Notes: generated by a model not told the origin, from the letters alone. A DNA stretch of 31,095 bases from Desulfovibrio sp. OttesenSCG-928-G15 (GCA_030266525.1 JAJDIC010000017.1:1-31095); one strand, 5' to 3'. Counted from the first letter of the stretch, positions 16,912 to 26,207 are shown. Made by a program: numbers and translations.

Positions 16912-18462
16912 ATGGCCATGCGAATTACCCAGGGAATGCTGTATTCCTCAAGCCTTTACGGCATGAACAAGGCCCTTTCGGACCTGCAGGAGTCCAACAT
17001 CCAGTCCGCCAGCATGCTCAAGATCAACCGTCCCTCCGACGACCCCGCCGGGGCGGGCCGGGTTATCTCCATGAACGCGAGCCTGAACAAGATCTCCTTG
17101 TATGAGGAAAATATCAGCACGGCCACGGGCTGGCTGGGAACGGCAGATGCCGTTCTTTCCAGCGAAGGCTCGGTGCAAAGCATCCTGACCAATATCAAAA
17201 CCCTTGCCCAGCAAGCGGCAAGCGGCACCTATAACGAGGACAACCGCGAGCAGATAGCCTATCAGGTGCGCGAATACTACAACCAGCTGATCGAAGTGGC
17301 CAACACCTCATACGCGGGCAGCTACATATTTTCCGGCACCAAAACCGGCAGCGGTGCGTATGAAGCGGGCCTCGGCGTTACCCTGATCGATTCCGGCACA
17401 GGGCTTGATGATGCCGACCTCAAGGCAGGCGGCGGCAGCGACAAGACCGTGCTCATCCAGGCCACCAGCAGCGGCAACGCTGAAACCGCCTCTTACCGCT
17501 GGACAAACGACGGCGGCACCACCTGGCACGACATAGACGCTTCCGACATAGCAGAAACCGCACCCGGCAGCGGACGGCTTCGCATTACCGCCGGAGCGAG
17601 TGGCGTGAGCGTGGAAATGAACATGGGCGCGCAGGTTACTTCCGTCGACATCCAGAACGAGCACAGCGATGACAACGGCAGCTGGATGTATGTGCGCCCC
17701 ACGGCCATTTACAAGGGCGACGACCACGACACCCAGGTAGCCGTCGCCTACGGAAATTCCAATAGCCTTGACGCTTCCGCCAACGGCTCCTTTTCAAGAG
17801 ACGTGGCTGTACGCATCGACAAGGTGGAAACAGACCCCGTAAGCGGCAACGATATTATCACTTACTCCTACAGTACGGACGACGGCTCCACCTGGTCGCA
17901 GCTCAAGGGCCAGGGCGACACCCCGACCAAGCTTTCCGTACCGGGCGGCTATCTGGACCTTTCCGGCGTGCCCGCTGCCGGAGATCAGTACATCATCCAC
18001 CCCCACCGGGCGGAAGTGACCCTGCAGATATCGTCAACAGACAGCATTGCCCTGAACCTGGTGGGCAAGGACGTGTTTGGCGGAATGTACGAAAATCCGG
18101 AAACGGGTGCACTGGAAGTCGTGGAAAACGGGGGCAATATTTTTGAAGTGGTGGGCAATCTCATTGCCGCGCTTGAAACGAACAGCCAGCAAGGCGTGCA
18201 GGAATCCCTCGAGGCTCTTGATGATTGCATGAATGTGGTTTTGACCAAGGCCGCCGTGGTGGGCGGGCGCGAAAACCGGCTCGTCCTTACGGAATCTGCA
18301 CTGCTACAGCGCAAATACAATGAAGAAGATGCCCTGAGTCTGGTGAAGGACGCGGACCTGACGGAACTGTCAACCCGCCTTGCCATGCAGCAGGTGGCTT
18401 ACAGCAGCGTGCTCAAATCATCATCCATGATCATGCAAATGAGCCTGGTCAACTATTTATAA
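16912..18462 (+). CDS. flgL: Flagellar hook-associated protein 3, FlgL
   Basis: This 516-residue protein forms the second junction ring between FlgK and the filament. Its N-terminus (MAMRITQGMLYSSSLYGMNK, then INRPSDDPAGAGRV) and flagellin-like C-terminus (LSTRLAMQQVAYSSVLKSSS region) fit FlgL. It is much longer than enterobacterial FlgL (about 317). The additional central region carries two Asp-box motifs: TNDGGTTW (from residue 198) and STDDGSTW (from residue 321). The second is followed by a GDQYIIHP strand like that in FlgK. GGAGTGAGTC precedes the ATG. CsrA and FliW genes, which often follow flgL in this group, are absent here; a second hook gene follows instead. Confidence 0.94.
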   Translation: MAMRITQGMLYSSSLYGMNKALSDLQESNIQSASMLKINRPSDDPAGAGRVISMNASLNKISLYEENISTATGWLGTADAVLSSEGSVQSILTNIKTLAQQAASGTYNEDNREQIAYQVREYYNQLIEVANTSYAGSYIFSGTKTGSGAYEAGLGVTLIDSGTGLDDADLKAGGGSDKTVLIQATSSGNAETASYRWTNDGGTTWHDIDASDIAETAPGSGRLRITAGASGVSVEMNMGAQVTSVDIQNEHSDDNGSWMYVRPTAIYKGDDHDTQVAVAYGNSNSLDASANGSFSRDVAVRIDKVETDPVSGNDIITYSYSTDDGSTWSQLKGQGDTPTKLSVPGGYLDLSGVPAAGDQYIIHPHRAEVTLQISSTDSIALNLVGKDVFGGMYENPETGALEVVENGGNIFEVVGNLIAALETNSQQGVQESLEALDDCMNVVLTKAAVVGGRENRLVLTESALLQRKYNEEDALSLVKDADLTELSTRLAMQQVAYSSVLKSSSMIMQMSLVNYL

Positions 18463-18627
18463 GGATTGATTCATGGTCTTTTTGCCCCCTGGCGGCGTCA
18501 GGCTCATCCCGTGTGAAGCTCATGCTCTTGATACACTTCGCCTCACCCGGAATTCGCCTTCCCTGCCAGGAAACAAAAATCCTTATCAATCCCAAACGTT
18601 ATAAAGCAAATCGCAAAGGAGCTGGAT

Positions 18628-20325
18628 ATGGGACTCTCATCAGCAATGTGGACCAGTGTTTCAGGTCTTCTCGCCCATGGTCAGAAAATGAATACCATCA
18701 GCAACAACATATCCAACGTCAACACCGTGGGCTACAAAAGCCAGCGTATGGATTTTCAGGATTACCTGTACCAGTACACAGGCACCACTTCGGGCGTGGG
18801 GCAGGTAGGGGCCGGAACCACTGTGGGCATAATCATGAACGATTTCTCGCAAGGCTCCATGGAAACCACCACCAGCGCCCTGGATATCGCCATTGACGGC
18901 AACGGCTTTTTCAGCGTCAGCCCCAAAGGTTCCAGCCAGAACTTCTATACCCGCGCCGGTAACTTTTCGTTCGACAAGAACGGCTATCTTGTAGACCCCA
19001 ACGGCTATGTGCTGCAAGGCTGGGCCATTAACAACGACGTGGCAAAGGGAACAACAGGTATTGTGGGGGCTGGATCTCCTGTGGATATCTGCCTGGATAC
19101 CTTTAGCTGCCCGCCAAAGCACACAACCGCTGTCACCATGAACGTGAACCTGAGCGCGACCGCCGTTTCCGACAATTCCGAAGATGCGGACGGCACAGAC
19201 CCCTTCTTTGCCCTGCTCAAGAACTGGGACGCAAGCCAAGAGCCGCCGCTTGACGAAAGCGCCTACGCCTACCAGAGCACAATAGAAGTCTATGACGAGG
19301 CGGGCACCCTGCACAAGCTGACCGTATATTTTGACCGGGTGCAGAATGATGTGGACGATACGGCGGGCGGCGAGTCCTACTGGGAATATATTGTCACCAT
19401 GGACCCTGCCGAAGACGTGCGCGATTTTGATTCCGCCGTGGGCGACCTGACAACCAATCCCAATGTGCCGGACGCTCTCAAAGGGCTGCTCGGCGCGGGA
19501 ACCATCACTTTCAACTCTTCCGGACAGATGACGGACATGACCGCCTTTGTGCCGGACGGCACCTCCTGGTGGAGCGGCGCGGCAGGCAGCGAAAAGGTTG
19601 ATCTGAACAGTTGGGTCGCCGCCCCCATCGGCAGCGACGGCTATCCCGTGATCAGCGCAAACTTTTCCGGCGCGGCCGGTCTTTCCACCGCCTATGCCGC
19701 CGGCAAGTATACCCAGCCCAACGCTGCCGCTTCCGGCAGGCTGGTCTCGCTGAACTTCGGTTTACGCTCCACCACGGGCGAATGGACCTTCCCCAATGTG
19801 GCCTCTCCTTCGGGGGCGGGCGGCCTTCTGGTCAGCGCGTCTGACGTGGGCCGGGAAAAGGCGAACATTGTCGGCATGAGCGACAAGAGTGCCTCTGAAA
19901 AGACCACCATGACCTGTCTTGGCGAAAGCTTTTACGAGCACCGCCTGCAACAGGACGGCTATACCTACGGCGACCTGCGCTATGTAAACGTGGGCAGCAA
20001 CGGCGTTCTTTCCGGAACATACTCCAACGGCGTGTCTCTGGAATTGTACCAGATTACCCTGGCCAATTTTTCCAGCGAGCAGAACCTGCGCCGCGAAGGC
20101 AACAACCTGTTTTCAGAAACCGCCGCATCGGGCGTGGCCATAATGGGCGCGGCCGGAACCGGCACTTTTGGCACCACCCAGAGCTATTCACTTGAGCAGT
20201 CCAACGTGGACCTTTCCAGCGAGTTCGTAAACATGATTGCCACCCAGCGCGGCTTCCAGGCGAATTCCAAGAGCATCACTACTGTCGATACGATGCTGGA
20301 AACCATCATCTCTATGAAGCGCTAA
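18628..20325 (+). CDS. flgE: Flagellar hook protein FlgE
   Basis: This 565-residue protein is the likely main hook subunit. It opens with MGLSSAMWTSVSGLLAHGQK and the SNNISNVNTVGYK motif. It contains ALDIAIDGNGFFSV and TRAGNFSFDKNGYLVDPNGY, both strong FlgE marks, and ends with SNVDLSSEFVNMIATQRGFQ followed by TTVDTMLETIISMKR. AAAGGAG is six bases before the ATG. The 165-base gap after flgL has no convincing sigma-28 or sigma-54 promoter, so read-through from flgL is possible. It is a paralogue of the minus-strand hook gene at 12447-13964, and the two differ mainly in the central surface domain. Confidence 0.95.
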   Translation: MGLSSAMWTSVSGLLAHGQKMNTISNNISNVNTVGYKSQRMDFQDYLYQYTGTTSGVGQVGAGTTVGIIMNDFSQGSMETTTSALDIAIDGNGFFSVSPKGSSQNFYTRAGNFSFDKNGYLVDPNGYVLQGWAINNDVAKGTTGIVGAGSPVDICLDTFSCPPKHTTAVTMNVNLSATAVSDNSEDADGTDPFFALLKNWDASQEPPLDESAYAYQSTIEVYDEAGTLHKLTVYFDRVQNDVDDTAGGESYWEYIVTMDPAEDVRDFDSAVGDLTTNPNVPDALKGLLGAGTITFNSSGQMTDMTAFVPDGTSWWSGAAGSEKVDLNSWVAAPIGSDGYPVISANFSGAAGLSTAYAAGKYTQPNAAASGRLVSLNFGLRSTTGEWTFPNVASPSGAGGLLVSASDVGREKANIVGMSDKSASEKTTMTCLGESFYEHRLQQDGYTYGDLRYVNVGSNGVLSGTYSNGVSLELYQITLANFSSEQNLRREGNNLFSETAASGVAIMGAAGTGTFGTTQSYSLEQSNVDLSSEFVNMIATQRGFQANSKSITTVDTMLETIISMKR

Positions 20326-20402
20326 GTTTTGTTTTCCGGGGGCATGCATCGAAAAACGGCTCCTGCGAGTGCAATGCGTTTTATGAGGACAAGGAGAAGA
20401 CC

Positions 20403-22526
20403 ATGGGCGTTTATTCATCCGGCAGCATACATTTCGGCGGTTTGGGCAGCGACATTGATGTTGATGAGCTGATCACCAACCTGTACAAGGTGGAAAGCAA
20501 ACAGGCTCAGCAGCTTATTTCCTGGCGAGACGACTGGCAAACCCGGCTGGATGCGTTTCAGACCATCCGCAGCCAGCTGCTCAGCCTTGAAACCACCCTG
20601 AATTCGCTCAATTCCATGAGCAAGTTCGTGGTTATGAACGCCACTCCGTCAAACACGTCTGTCACCGGGGCCACGGTTACCGGCGAAGCCTCGGCAGGAA
20701 CGTACAATGTCAAGGTTAACCAGACAGCCACCAGTTCAGCCTGGAGCCTGGAAACCGGAGTTGCCGCAAAAACGGATGTGATAAACGATTCGGGGGAAGA
20801 CGGGAGTTTTAGCTACTCCTACAAGGGAAAGGATTATTCTGTGCGCGTGCCCAACGGCACCACCCTTGAAGGACTGAAAAACATCATCAACAACGACAGC
20901 AAGAACCCCGGCGTCAAGGTGCAGCTTATAGAGAGCACAGACGGGCTGGTGTTTCAACTGCGGGGCAATGAAACCGGGCTGGACGCGAAACTTGTGGTTA
21001 CCGGAACGGAAAACATCAACTGCCTGAACGTTGCCACCAAAGATTTATGGGAAGGCTCTGCCGGCAATACGCTTACCTGTACCAACCAGTACACCTCTGC
21101 TGACGAAGTTCTCAATACGACCGGCACGGCAAAGACGTTTGCTTTCAGTGTGAACGGCGAAAAAAACAGCGTAAAGCTGGCTGCCGGCGGCACCCTGCAA
21201 GACCTGGCAGACGCGGTAAACGCAAGCACGGCGACGAGCGGCGTGAGCGCCAGCATTGTTTCCGGCACGTCTTCCTCGGGCGAAACCGTGTACAGCCTTG
21301 AGCTGACCACCGCCGACCCTGACGATGAACTCAGCGTAGGCGGCGGCACGCTTTCCGGCTATTCGGACATGAAGGCCGTGACCAACTGGACCGTGCAGGA
21401 GGCCCAGAACGCCGAAGTGCGGGTAGACGGCTGGCCTTCCACGGGCTGGCTTGAGCGCTCCAGCAACGCCATCGACGGCGTGGTGGACGGCGTTACCTTT
21501 AACGTGCGTTCCCCCGGCGACTGCGTGGTTTCGGTGGAAATTGACACCAAAGCCATTGAAGAGAATATCACTACCGTTGTGGACTCCATCAACAGCTTCC
21601 GCGTGCTCATTCAAAGCCTGACCGCTGTTGACTCCGAAAAAATCCAAACCGAACCGGAGTATGCCGACTCGCAGTTTGACATGCAGATGGGCGGCGTGCT
21701 TACCGGCAACTACGGCGTTCAGATGATTTCCTCATCCTTCAAAAATGCCGTGGCCGGGCAGGCCCAGGGCTTTACCTATCTGCAGGAAGTGGGCGGAAAG
21801 AACTACGGCGATCTGTTTTCCTCTCTCTCTCAAATCGGAATCATGACAGACTCTAACCAGAGCAGCACAACTTACGGCCTCTTGCTCATCGACGGAGCGC
21901 AACACCTTGGGGGCGTAGGGTTGACCCTGGAAGAAGCTTTGGCTCAGGACCCCATAGCCGTTGCCAAGCTCTTTGTCTGCGATGAAGAAGGGGTAAGCAA
22001 CTCCCCTTATTTTTCCTACAACTCGCACGTACAGACAATTACCAAACCCGGCACCTATGAGGTTTCCTACTCCACAGATGTATTCGGCAATATTTCCAGC
22101 GCCACCATTAACGGCAAGGCTGCGCAGATCGATCAGGAAAACAGGCAGATAAGCATTTTCAGCCATGGCGATGGCGGAGAAAACGCGGCTGACGGCCTTA
22201 TCCTGGATGTGTATGATTTGACGCCAGACCAGACCTTCACCGGAACGGTGGGTATCAAGCAGGGCAAGGTCAATGAATTTCTCGACCTCATGCAGGGCAC
22301 AAGCGGCTGGTTGGGCGAGGAAGGCACGCTCAAAACCCTTGAGAACAACTACAAGAATATTATTGAAAACATTGAAAAAAAGATTTCCGATGAAGACACG
22401 CGCCTGGAAAAGTGGGAAAGCAGCATGCGGGCTAGGTTCGCCAGGCTGGAAGCCACACTCGCCAAATATAACCAGATGAACTCCGACCTGGAAAGTCAGA
22501 TAGCGTCTTTAAACAACAATAGTTGA
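20403..22526 (+). CDS. fliD: Flagellar filament cap protein FliD
   Basis: This 707-residue protein caps the filament and guides flagellin folding. The N-terminus has the FliD pattern (GLGSDIDVDELITNLYKVES, with a conserved run of QxxxxxWRDDWQTRLDAFQTI type). The C-terminal half has TGNYGVQMISSSFKNAV and LSQIGIMTD, then a terminal coiled coil (IEKKISDEDTRLEKWESSMR, then LEATLAKYNQMNSDLESQI). It is longer than the roughly 470-residue enterobacterial protein through enlarged surface domains. A GGAG ribosome site is eight bases before the ATG. It follows flgE by 77 bases with no clear promoter and ends in front of a terminator cluster. No flagellin or fliS gene follows within the window. Confidence 0.94.
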   Translation: MGVYSSGSIHFGGLGSDIDVDELITNLYKVESKQAQQLISWRDDWQTRLDAFQTIRSQLLSLETTLNSLNSMSKFVVMNATPSNTSVTGATVTGEASAGTYNVKVNQTATSSAWSLETGVAAKTDVINDSGEDGSFSYSYKGKDYSVRVPNGTTLEGLKNIINNDSKNPGVKVQLIESTDGLVFQLRGNETGLDAKLVVTGTENINCLNVATKDLWEGSAGNTLTCTNQYTSADEVLNTTGTAKTFAFSVNGEKNSVKLAAGGTLQDLADAVNASTATSGVSASIVSGTSSSGETVYSLELTTADPDDELSVGGGTLSGYSDMKAVTNWTVQEAQNAEVRVDGWPSTGWLERSSNAIDGVVDGVTFNVRSPGDCVVSVEIDTKAIEENITTVVDSINSFRVLIQSLTAVDSEKIQTEPEYADSQFDMQMGGVLTGNYGVQMISSSFKNAVAGQAQGFTYLQEVGGKNYGDLFSSLSQIGIMTDSNQSSTTYGLLLIDGAQHLGGVGLTLEEALAQDPIAVAKLFVCDEEGVSNSPYFSYNSHVQTITKPGTYEVSYSTDVFGNISSATINGKAAQIDQENRQISIFSHGDGGENAADGLILDVYDLTPDQTFTGTVGIKQGKVNEFLDLMQGTSGWLGEEGTLKTLENNYKNIIENIEKKISDEDTRLEKWESSMRARFARLEATLAKYNQMNSDLESQIASLNNNS

Positions 22527-22562
22527 TACACGGCGCTTCGACGAAAGGCGGAACGCCAAAGC

Positions 22563-22591
22563 GCCCGAACCGCCTATTTGTCGGCTCGGGC
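22563..22591 (+). terminator. Hairpin after fliD
   Basis: GCCCGA-A-CCG pairs with CGG-C-TCGGGC (22563-22572 with 22582-22591) around a 9-base loop, giving nine pairs and one A/C mismatch. It starts 37 bases after the fliD stop. No U-tract follows, so it may slow polymerase ahead of the true terminator at 22653. Confidence 0.5.
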
Positions 22592-22627
22592 ACAAGGCTC
22601 TACATCCAGGCCTCTCGTCTTCTCTTC

Positions 22628-22648
22628 ACCGCTTTTGGGGGAAGCGGT
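22628..22648. terminator. 7-bp hairpin in the fliD/gpt convergent spacer
   Basis: ACCGCTT (22628-22634) pairs with AAGCGGT (22642-22648) around TTGGGGG. It is one of three consecutive hairpins between the two convergent genes. Confidence 0.45.
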
Positions 22649-22672
22649 AAAAACGGGAAACCGTGTTTTTTT
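22649..22672. terminator. Bidirectional intrinsic terminator between fliD and gpt
   Basis: ACGG-GAAA-CCGT forms a short stem with a GNRA tetraloop, preceded by an A-run and followed by GTTTTTTT. On the plus strand this is stem plus U-tract for fliD; on the minus strand the A-run becomes a U-run for gpt. A further TTTCC-TAT / ATA-GGGAAA repeat (about 22670-22702) lies between it and the gpt stop. Confidence 0.65.
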
Positions 22673-22707
22673 CCTATGACAGCGGCTACGCGGTTATAGG
22701 GAAAAAA

Positions 22708-23202
22708 TCAGCGCCGCTCGGGGCTTGCAATCGGATGGACGTATTGCGGCGCCGAATCCCACGGAAACAGCACCCATACGTGCTGTTCCACGGCGATAAT
22801 GTGCTCGTCCACCATAACCAGTCCTTCGGGTTTCGCGTACACGGTTGCGAAGTACGCATCCGGCAACAGGCTGCGTACCACTTTTGCTGTGCCGCCCGTG
22901 TCCACCAGGTCGTCGATAACCAGGCAGCCCTTGCCCGTGCCTTCAACCCCTTTGAGCACTGTGCAGCCCTCGCCCTGCGAGCGCCAGTCGTAACTGGAAA
23001 TGCACAGGGTATCTACAAGGCGAATGTCCAGCTCTCGGGCGATGATTGCCGCCGGAACAAGCCCGCCGCGCGTTACAGCCACAATGCGTTCGAACGGTCC
23101 CTTGTCTAAAAGCCGCCGGGCAAGCGTTTTGGAGTCTTTGTGCAGTTGTTCCCATGATACGGGATGCCATTCGGTATAGCGTTCACTGGTGTCTGTGCTC
23201 AT
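22708..23202 (-). CDS. gpt: Xanthine-guanine phosphoribosyltransferase
   Basis: This 164-residue cytoplasmic salvage enzyme transfers the phosphoribosyl group of PRPP to guanine, xanthine or hypoxanthine. It has the Gpt hallmarks in order: AVTRGGLVPAAIIARELDIR (the RGG loop), DTLCISSYDWRSQGEG, the PRPP-binding VIDDLVDTGGTA, and VYAKPEGLVMVDE followed by the aromatic FPWD near the end. Length matches E. coli Gpt (152) with a slightly longer N-terminus. It lies 97 bases after the DUF362 gene on the same strand and may share its transcript; the gap contains only a GC-rich imperfect hairpin (about 23268-23294). The ribosome site is weak. Confidence 0.93.
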   Translation of the reverse strand: MSTDTSERYTEWHPVSWEQLHKDSKTLARRLLDKGPFERIVAVTRGGLVPAAIIARELDIRLVDTLCISSYDWRSQGEGCTVLKGVEGTGKGCLVIDDLVDTGGTAKVVRSLLPDAYFATVYAKPEGLVMVDEHIIAVEQHVWVLFPWDSAPQYVHPIASPERR

Positions 23203-23299
23203 ATCAGTCCATGGGTAGCTCGGGTTGCGCCCGGTGGGCGGAAAAGGGCCGGATTGTACGCTTGCGGCAGGGCAGCCTGCCTGCTTGCCGTGATGTCGT

Positions 23300-24436
23300 T
23301 TATTTGATGGTCACCAGTTCATACTGCCCGTTGCCAAGGCCGATGTCTTCGGCATGCTTGATCTGGCTTCTCCAGTTGGTGGAGGGGTGCACCACGCGGA
23401 AGTGGTCGCCATTGCTATCGCAGCCGCAGCCGCTTTCTCCGCCCATGCTGTCGCTCAGTATGGAGCCGTGAATGACCGGAGCTGCGTTTACCGCGTCTAT
23501 GCAGGCCTTGTCCAGAGCCACCGGGTCGAAGCTGGCGAAAATGCCGATATCGGGAATAATCGCCGCGTCGTTTTCACCGTGGCAGTCGCAGTTGGGTGAC
23601 ACCTGGTTGACCACGCTGATGTGGAAATGCGGGCGACCGTCCAGCACCGCTTTGGTGTATTCCACCATGCGGATGTTCACGTCGTCGCTGCTGCCTTCCC
23701 AAGGGGTGTGAATGGCGTCAAAGTTACAGGTGGCAATGCACCGGCCACAGCCGACGCACAGGTTATGGTCAATGCTGGCTTTTTTTTCGGCGTCAAAGGA
23801 AATTGCGTTCTGGTTGCAGTATTTGGCGCAGGTGTGGCAACCCTTGCACTTTTCATGCTCCACAAGCGGCTTGCCGTTGTTGTGCATAATCATTTTACCG
23901 GCGCGGCTGCCGCTGCCCATGCCGATGTTTTTGATGGCCCCGCCAAAGCCGGTCACTTCGTGCCCCTTGAAATGGCTGAGGGAAATGAGAACGTCCGCGT
24001 CCATGATTGCCCGGCCTATGCGGGCGGTTTTCAGGTGGATACCGCCGTTAATCGGTACTTCCACGTCGTCCGCGCCCTTGAGGCCGTCAGCAATAATCAC
24101 ATGACAGCCGGTGGAAAAGGGGGAAAAGCCGTTTTCATAGGCCGCTTCAAGGTGCAGCAGGGCGTTGTTTCTCCTGCCTACATACAGGGTGTTGGCGTCG
24201 GTAAGAAAGGGCGTTCCACCAAGTTTTTTTACCCTGTCAGCCACTGTCTTGGCAAAGTTGGGGCGCAAAAAGGCCAGGTTTCCCGGTTCGCCGAAGTGGA
24301 TTTTTATGGCAACAAAGGCGTTTTGAAATGCAATCTGCTCAATGCCTGCGGCAAGCATGAGCTTGTCCAGTTTGTGCAGCAGGCTGGTGCCGATTGTACA
24401 CCGCATGTCGGTAAAATATACTTTTGACGGTTCCAT
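23300..24436 (-). CDS. DUF362-domain protein with two 4Fe-4S ferredoxin motifs
   Basis: This 378-residue cytoplasmic protein has an N-terminal DUF362 region (KIHFGEPGN at 45-53, TDANTLYVGRRN at 79-90, and a SHFKGHEVTGFGGAIKNIGMG region at about 154-174). A bacterial ferredoxin module carries two complete clusters: Cys 197, 200, 203, 207 and Cys 227, 230, 233, 237. A further Cys/Asp stretch (SPNCDCHGENDAA) and a C-terminal Cys-Gly-Cys (ESGCGCDSNG) follow. DUF362 proteins are common in strict anaerobes and are thought to take part in electron transfer; their exact reaction is not established. AAAGGAG is six bases before the ATG. It is divergent from the 5'-nucleotidase gene and lies upstream of gpt. 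Confidence 0.92.
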   Translation of the reverse strand: MEPSKVYFTDMRCTIGTSLLHKLDKLMLAAGIEQIAFQNAFVAIKIHFGEPGNLAFLRPNFAKTVADRVKKLGGTPFLTDANTLYVGRRNNALLHLEAAYENGFSPFSTGCHVIIADGLKGADDVEVPINGGIHLKTARIGRAIMDADVLISLSHFKGHEVTGFGGAIKNIGMGSGSRAGKMIMHNNGKPLVEHEKCKGCHTCAKYCNQNAISFDAEKKASIDHNLCVGCGRCIATCNFDAIHTPWEGSSDDVNIRMVEYTKAVLDGRPHFHISVVNQVSPNCDCHGENDAAIIPDIGIFASFDPVALDKACIDAVNAAPVIHGSILSDSMGGESGCGCDSNGDHFRVVHPSTNWRSQIKHAEDIGLGNGQYELVTIK

Positions 24437-24653
24437 GGGAATCTCCTTTCGGGTCAGTACCGGAAATTATGCAACACACCCTTTGGCGCGTTGATGAAGC
24501 ATCCGCTGTTAAATACTTGGAACCGGGCGGAAATGGAAGGGCTGTTTGTGTCTTTTTATTGCCTGATTGTCTATGTTTACCCCATTGCGCTCCACCCCGC
24601 CTGACGTTATGAAAGCACTTCCCCGCAAACAACACCGAACCCCGGAGAACGCT

Positions 24654-26207
24654 ATGCCCGGCAGCCTGATGCAACACCTGATTCTCACACTGGCCCTGTT
24701 TGTGTTTGCCTGTCCAGGCGTGCAGGGCGCGGCTTCGCCGGACGCGCAGGCCGATCAAACGGAGCAGGTCCGCTTTGTCCTCCTGTACACATCCGACACG
24801 CACGGGCATGTGCTTTCCGACAAAGACACCATCGGCCTGGACCTGGTGGCCGGGGCGAAAAAGGCGCTTGAGCCTTGCGTACTGATGGACGCGGGCGATT
24901 TTTCGGACGGCACTCCCATGTCTGTGCTTGATCAGGCCGAAAGCATGGTCCGGCTGATGAAAAAAACCGGCTATTTCGCCGCCGCAGTAGGAAATCATGA
25001 ATTCACTTACGGGCGCGGTGTTTTTGATAAAAGACTCGCGCAGGCGCAGCAAGAGCCGGGCAGCATGGCTCTTGTTTCCGCAAACACGGTGAAGGCCGAC
25101 GGAGCGCTGCTTGTTCCGGCCTTTGCTCGCACGGAGGTGGCCGGTGTTTCCCTGTGTGCCTTCGGCCTGACAACGCAGGATACAAAAACCCAGGCCACGC
25201 CGTCTGCCGTGGCGGATCTTGATTTTCTGGACCCGGTAGCTGTAAGTCGGGATATGGTGCAGTCTTTGCGCGCTTCCGGCTGTGATCTTGTTGTCGCGCT
25301 GGCCCATATAGGCAGCGGCGAATACGTGGCCCTGAAAAGCACGGACATTGCCGAAGCGGCCCCCGGCCTGGATATCATCATAGACGGGCACAGCCATGTG
25401 GAACTGGAAAAACGGGCCTCCACGGGCACGCTGGTGGTAAGCCCGGGCGCGCACGGCAAAAAACTCGGCAGGCTGGATGTGGTCTATGACCGGGCAAAGG
25501 GGAAAATTGCATCACTTGGCAATACGCTCCTGGCCCCGCAAGATATGACCGCTTTTACAGCAGACGCCGCGCTGACAGCGGAAATAGCCGAGCTTGACCG
25601 GACAACCGAAGAAACGCTGTCCAAGCCGGTGGGGGAAAGTCTGTATGAGCTTGAGGGCGGAAAAAGCGCTGTGCGCTCCGGCGAAACAAATCTCGGCAAC
25701 CTGGGGGCGGACTGCCTGAGGGCCGCGCATGGAACCGACCTTGCCCTGTTGAACGGGGGCAACATTCGCGCTTCTGTCAAAGCCGGTCGGGTGACGGCCA
25801 AGGATATTCTGTCTGTGTTCCCTTATACTGAGAGCATAGTCAGCGTAAAAGTGACGGGCGCGGAGCTTTTGACCATGCTGGAACACGGCCTTGCCGCGCT
25901 TCCCGGTGAAGACGGAAGGTTTCCGCAGGTCAGCGGGCTGATTGTGCACATACAGGCAAATGCGGCAAAGGGGCAGAGGGTAAAAGAGCTGCTTCTTTCC
26001 GACGGCAACCCGGTGGACAAAGAGAAACTCTATACGCTGGCCGTACCCAGCTACCTTGCCGAGGGCGGCGATGGCTATACCACTCTGGTTGGGAAAAAAC
26101 GGGAAAAAGACTTCTCGTCGCCCCAACAGGCGCTGGAACAATACCTCCAGCTTGTCGGCACGAAAGAATATGCGCCGGGGCAGCCAAAGCGCTTGTTGTT
26201 TGAGTAG
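24654..26207 (+). CDS. Exported 5'-nucleotidase / UshA-family metallophosphoesterase
   Basis: This 517-residue periplasmic enzyme would remove phosphate from nucleotides or related esters. A signal peptide covers residues 1 to about 27 (core LILTLALFVFAC); the Cys20 context is not a good lipobox. The metallophosphoesterase domain shows the metal ligands: D48-T-H50 (YTSDTHGH), GD (81-82), GNHE (113-116) and GHSH (245-248). The C-terminal nucleotide-binding domain has NLGNLGADCLR, LLNGGNIRASVKAG and FPYTESIVSV. Length is close to UshA (550). The start was placed at 24654 with CGGAGAACGCT upstream; the frame is open back to 24567, but that part lacks coding character. The 217-base spacer with the DUF362 gene has no clear promoter. 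Substrate specificity cannot be read from sequence. Confidence 0.92.
   Translation: MPGSLMQHLILTLALFVFACPGVQGAASPDAQADQTEQVRFVLLYTSDTHGHVLSDKDTIGLDLVAGAKKALEPCVLMDAGDFSDGTPMSVLDQAESMVRLMKKTGYFAAAVGNHEFTYGRGVFDKRLAQAQQEPGSMALVSANTVKADGALLVPAFARTEVAGVSLCAFGLTTQDTKTQATPSAVADLDFLDPVAVSRDMVQSLRASGCDLVVALAHIGSGEYVALKSTDIAEAAPGLDIIIDGHSHVELEKRASTGTLVVSPGAHGKKLGRLDVVYDRAKGKIASLGNTLLAPQDMTAFTADAALTAEIAELDRTTEETLSKPVGESLYELEGGKSAVRSGETNLGNLGADCLRAAHGTDLALLNGGNIRASVKAGRVTAKDILSVFPYTESIVSVKVTGAELLTMLEHGLAALPGEDGRFPQVSGLIVHIQANAAKGQRVKELLLSDGNPVDKEKLYTLAVPSYLAEGGDGYTTLVGKKREKDFSSPQQALEQYLQLVGTKEYAPGQPKRLLFE

Noticed and set aside
18490..18504. Sigma-54-like TGGC...GGC upstream of flgE
   Set aside because: The GG-to-GC spacing is 11 instead of 12 bases, which normally abolishes sigma-54 promoter function, and TTGC is missing.
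18460..18585. TAAGGAT and ATCCTTA inverted copies flanking the flgL-flgE spacer
   Set aside because: Seven-base arms 112 bases apart are expected by chance and include the flgL end.
24437..24653. Divergent promoters between the DUF362 and 5'-nucleotidase genes
   Set aside because: Only fragments such as TATGTT without a spaced -35 were found, so no promoter is called.
24339..25454. 371-codon minus-strand frame opposite the 5'-nucleotidase
   Set aside because: It overlaps both the start of the DUF362 gene and the catalytic domain of the nucleotidase, with no domain of its own.
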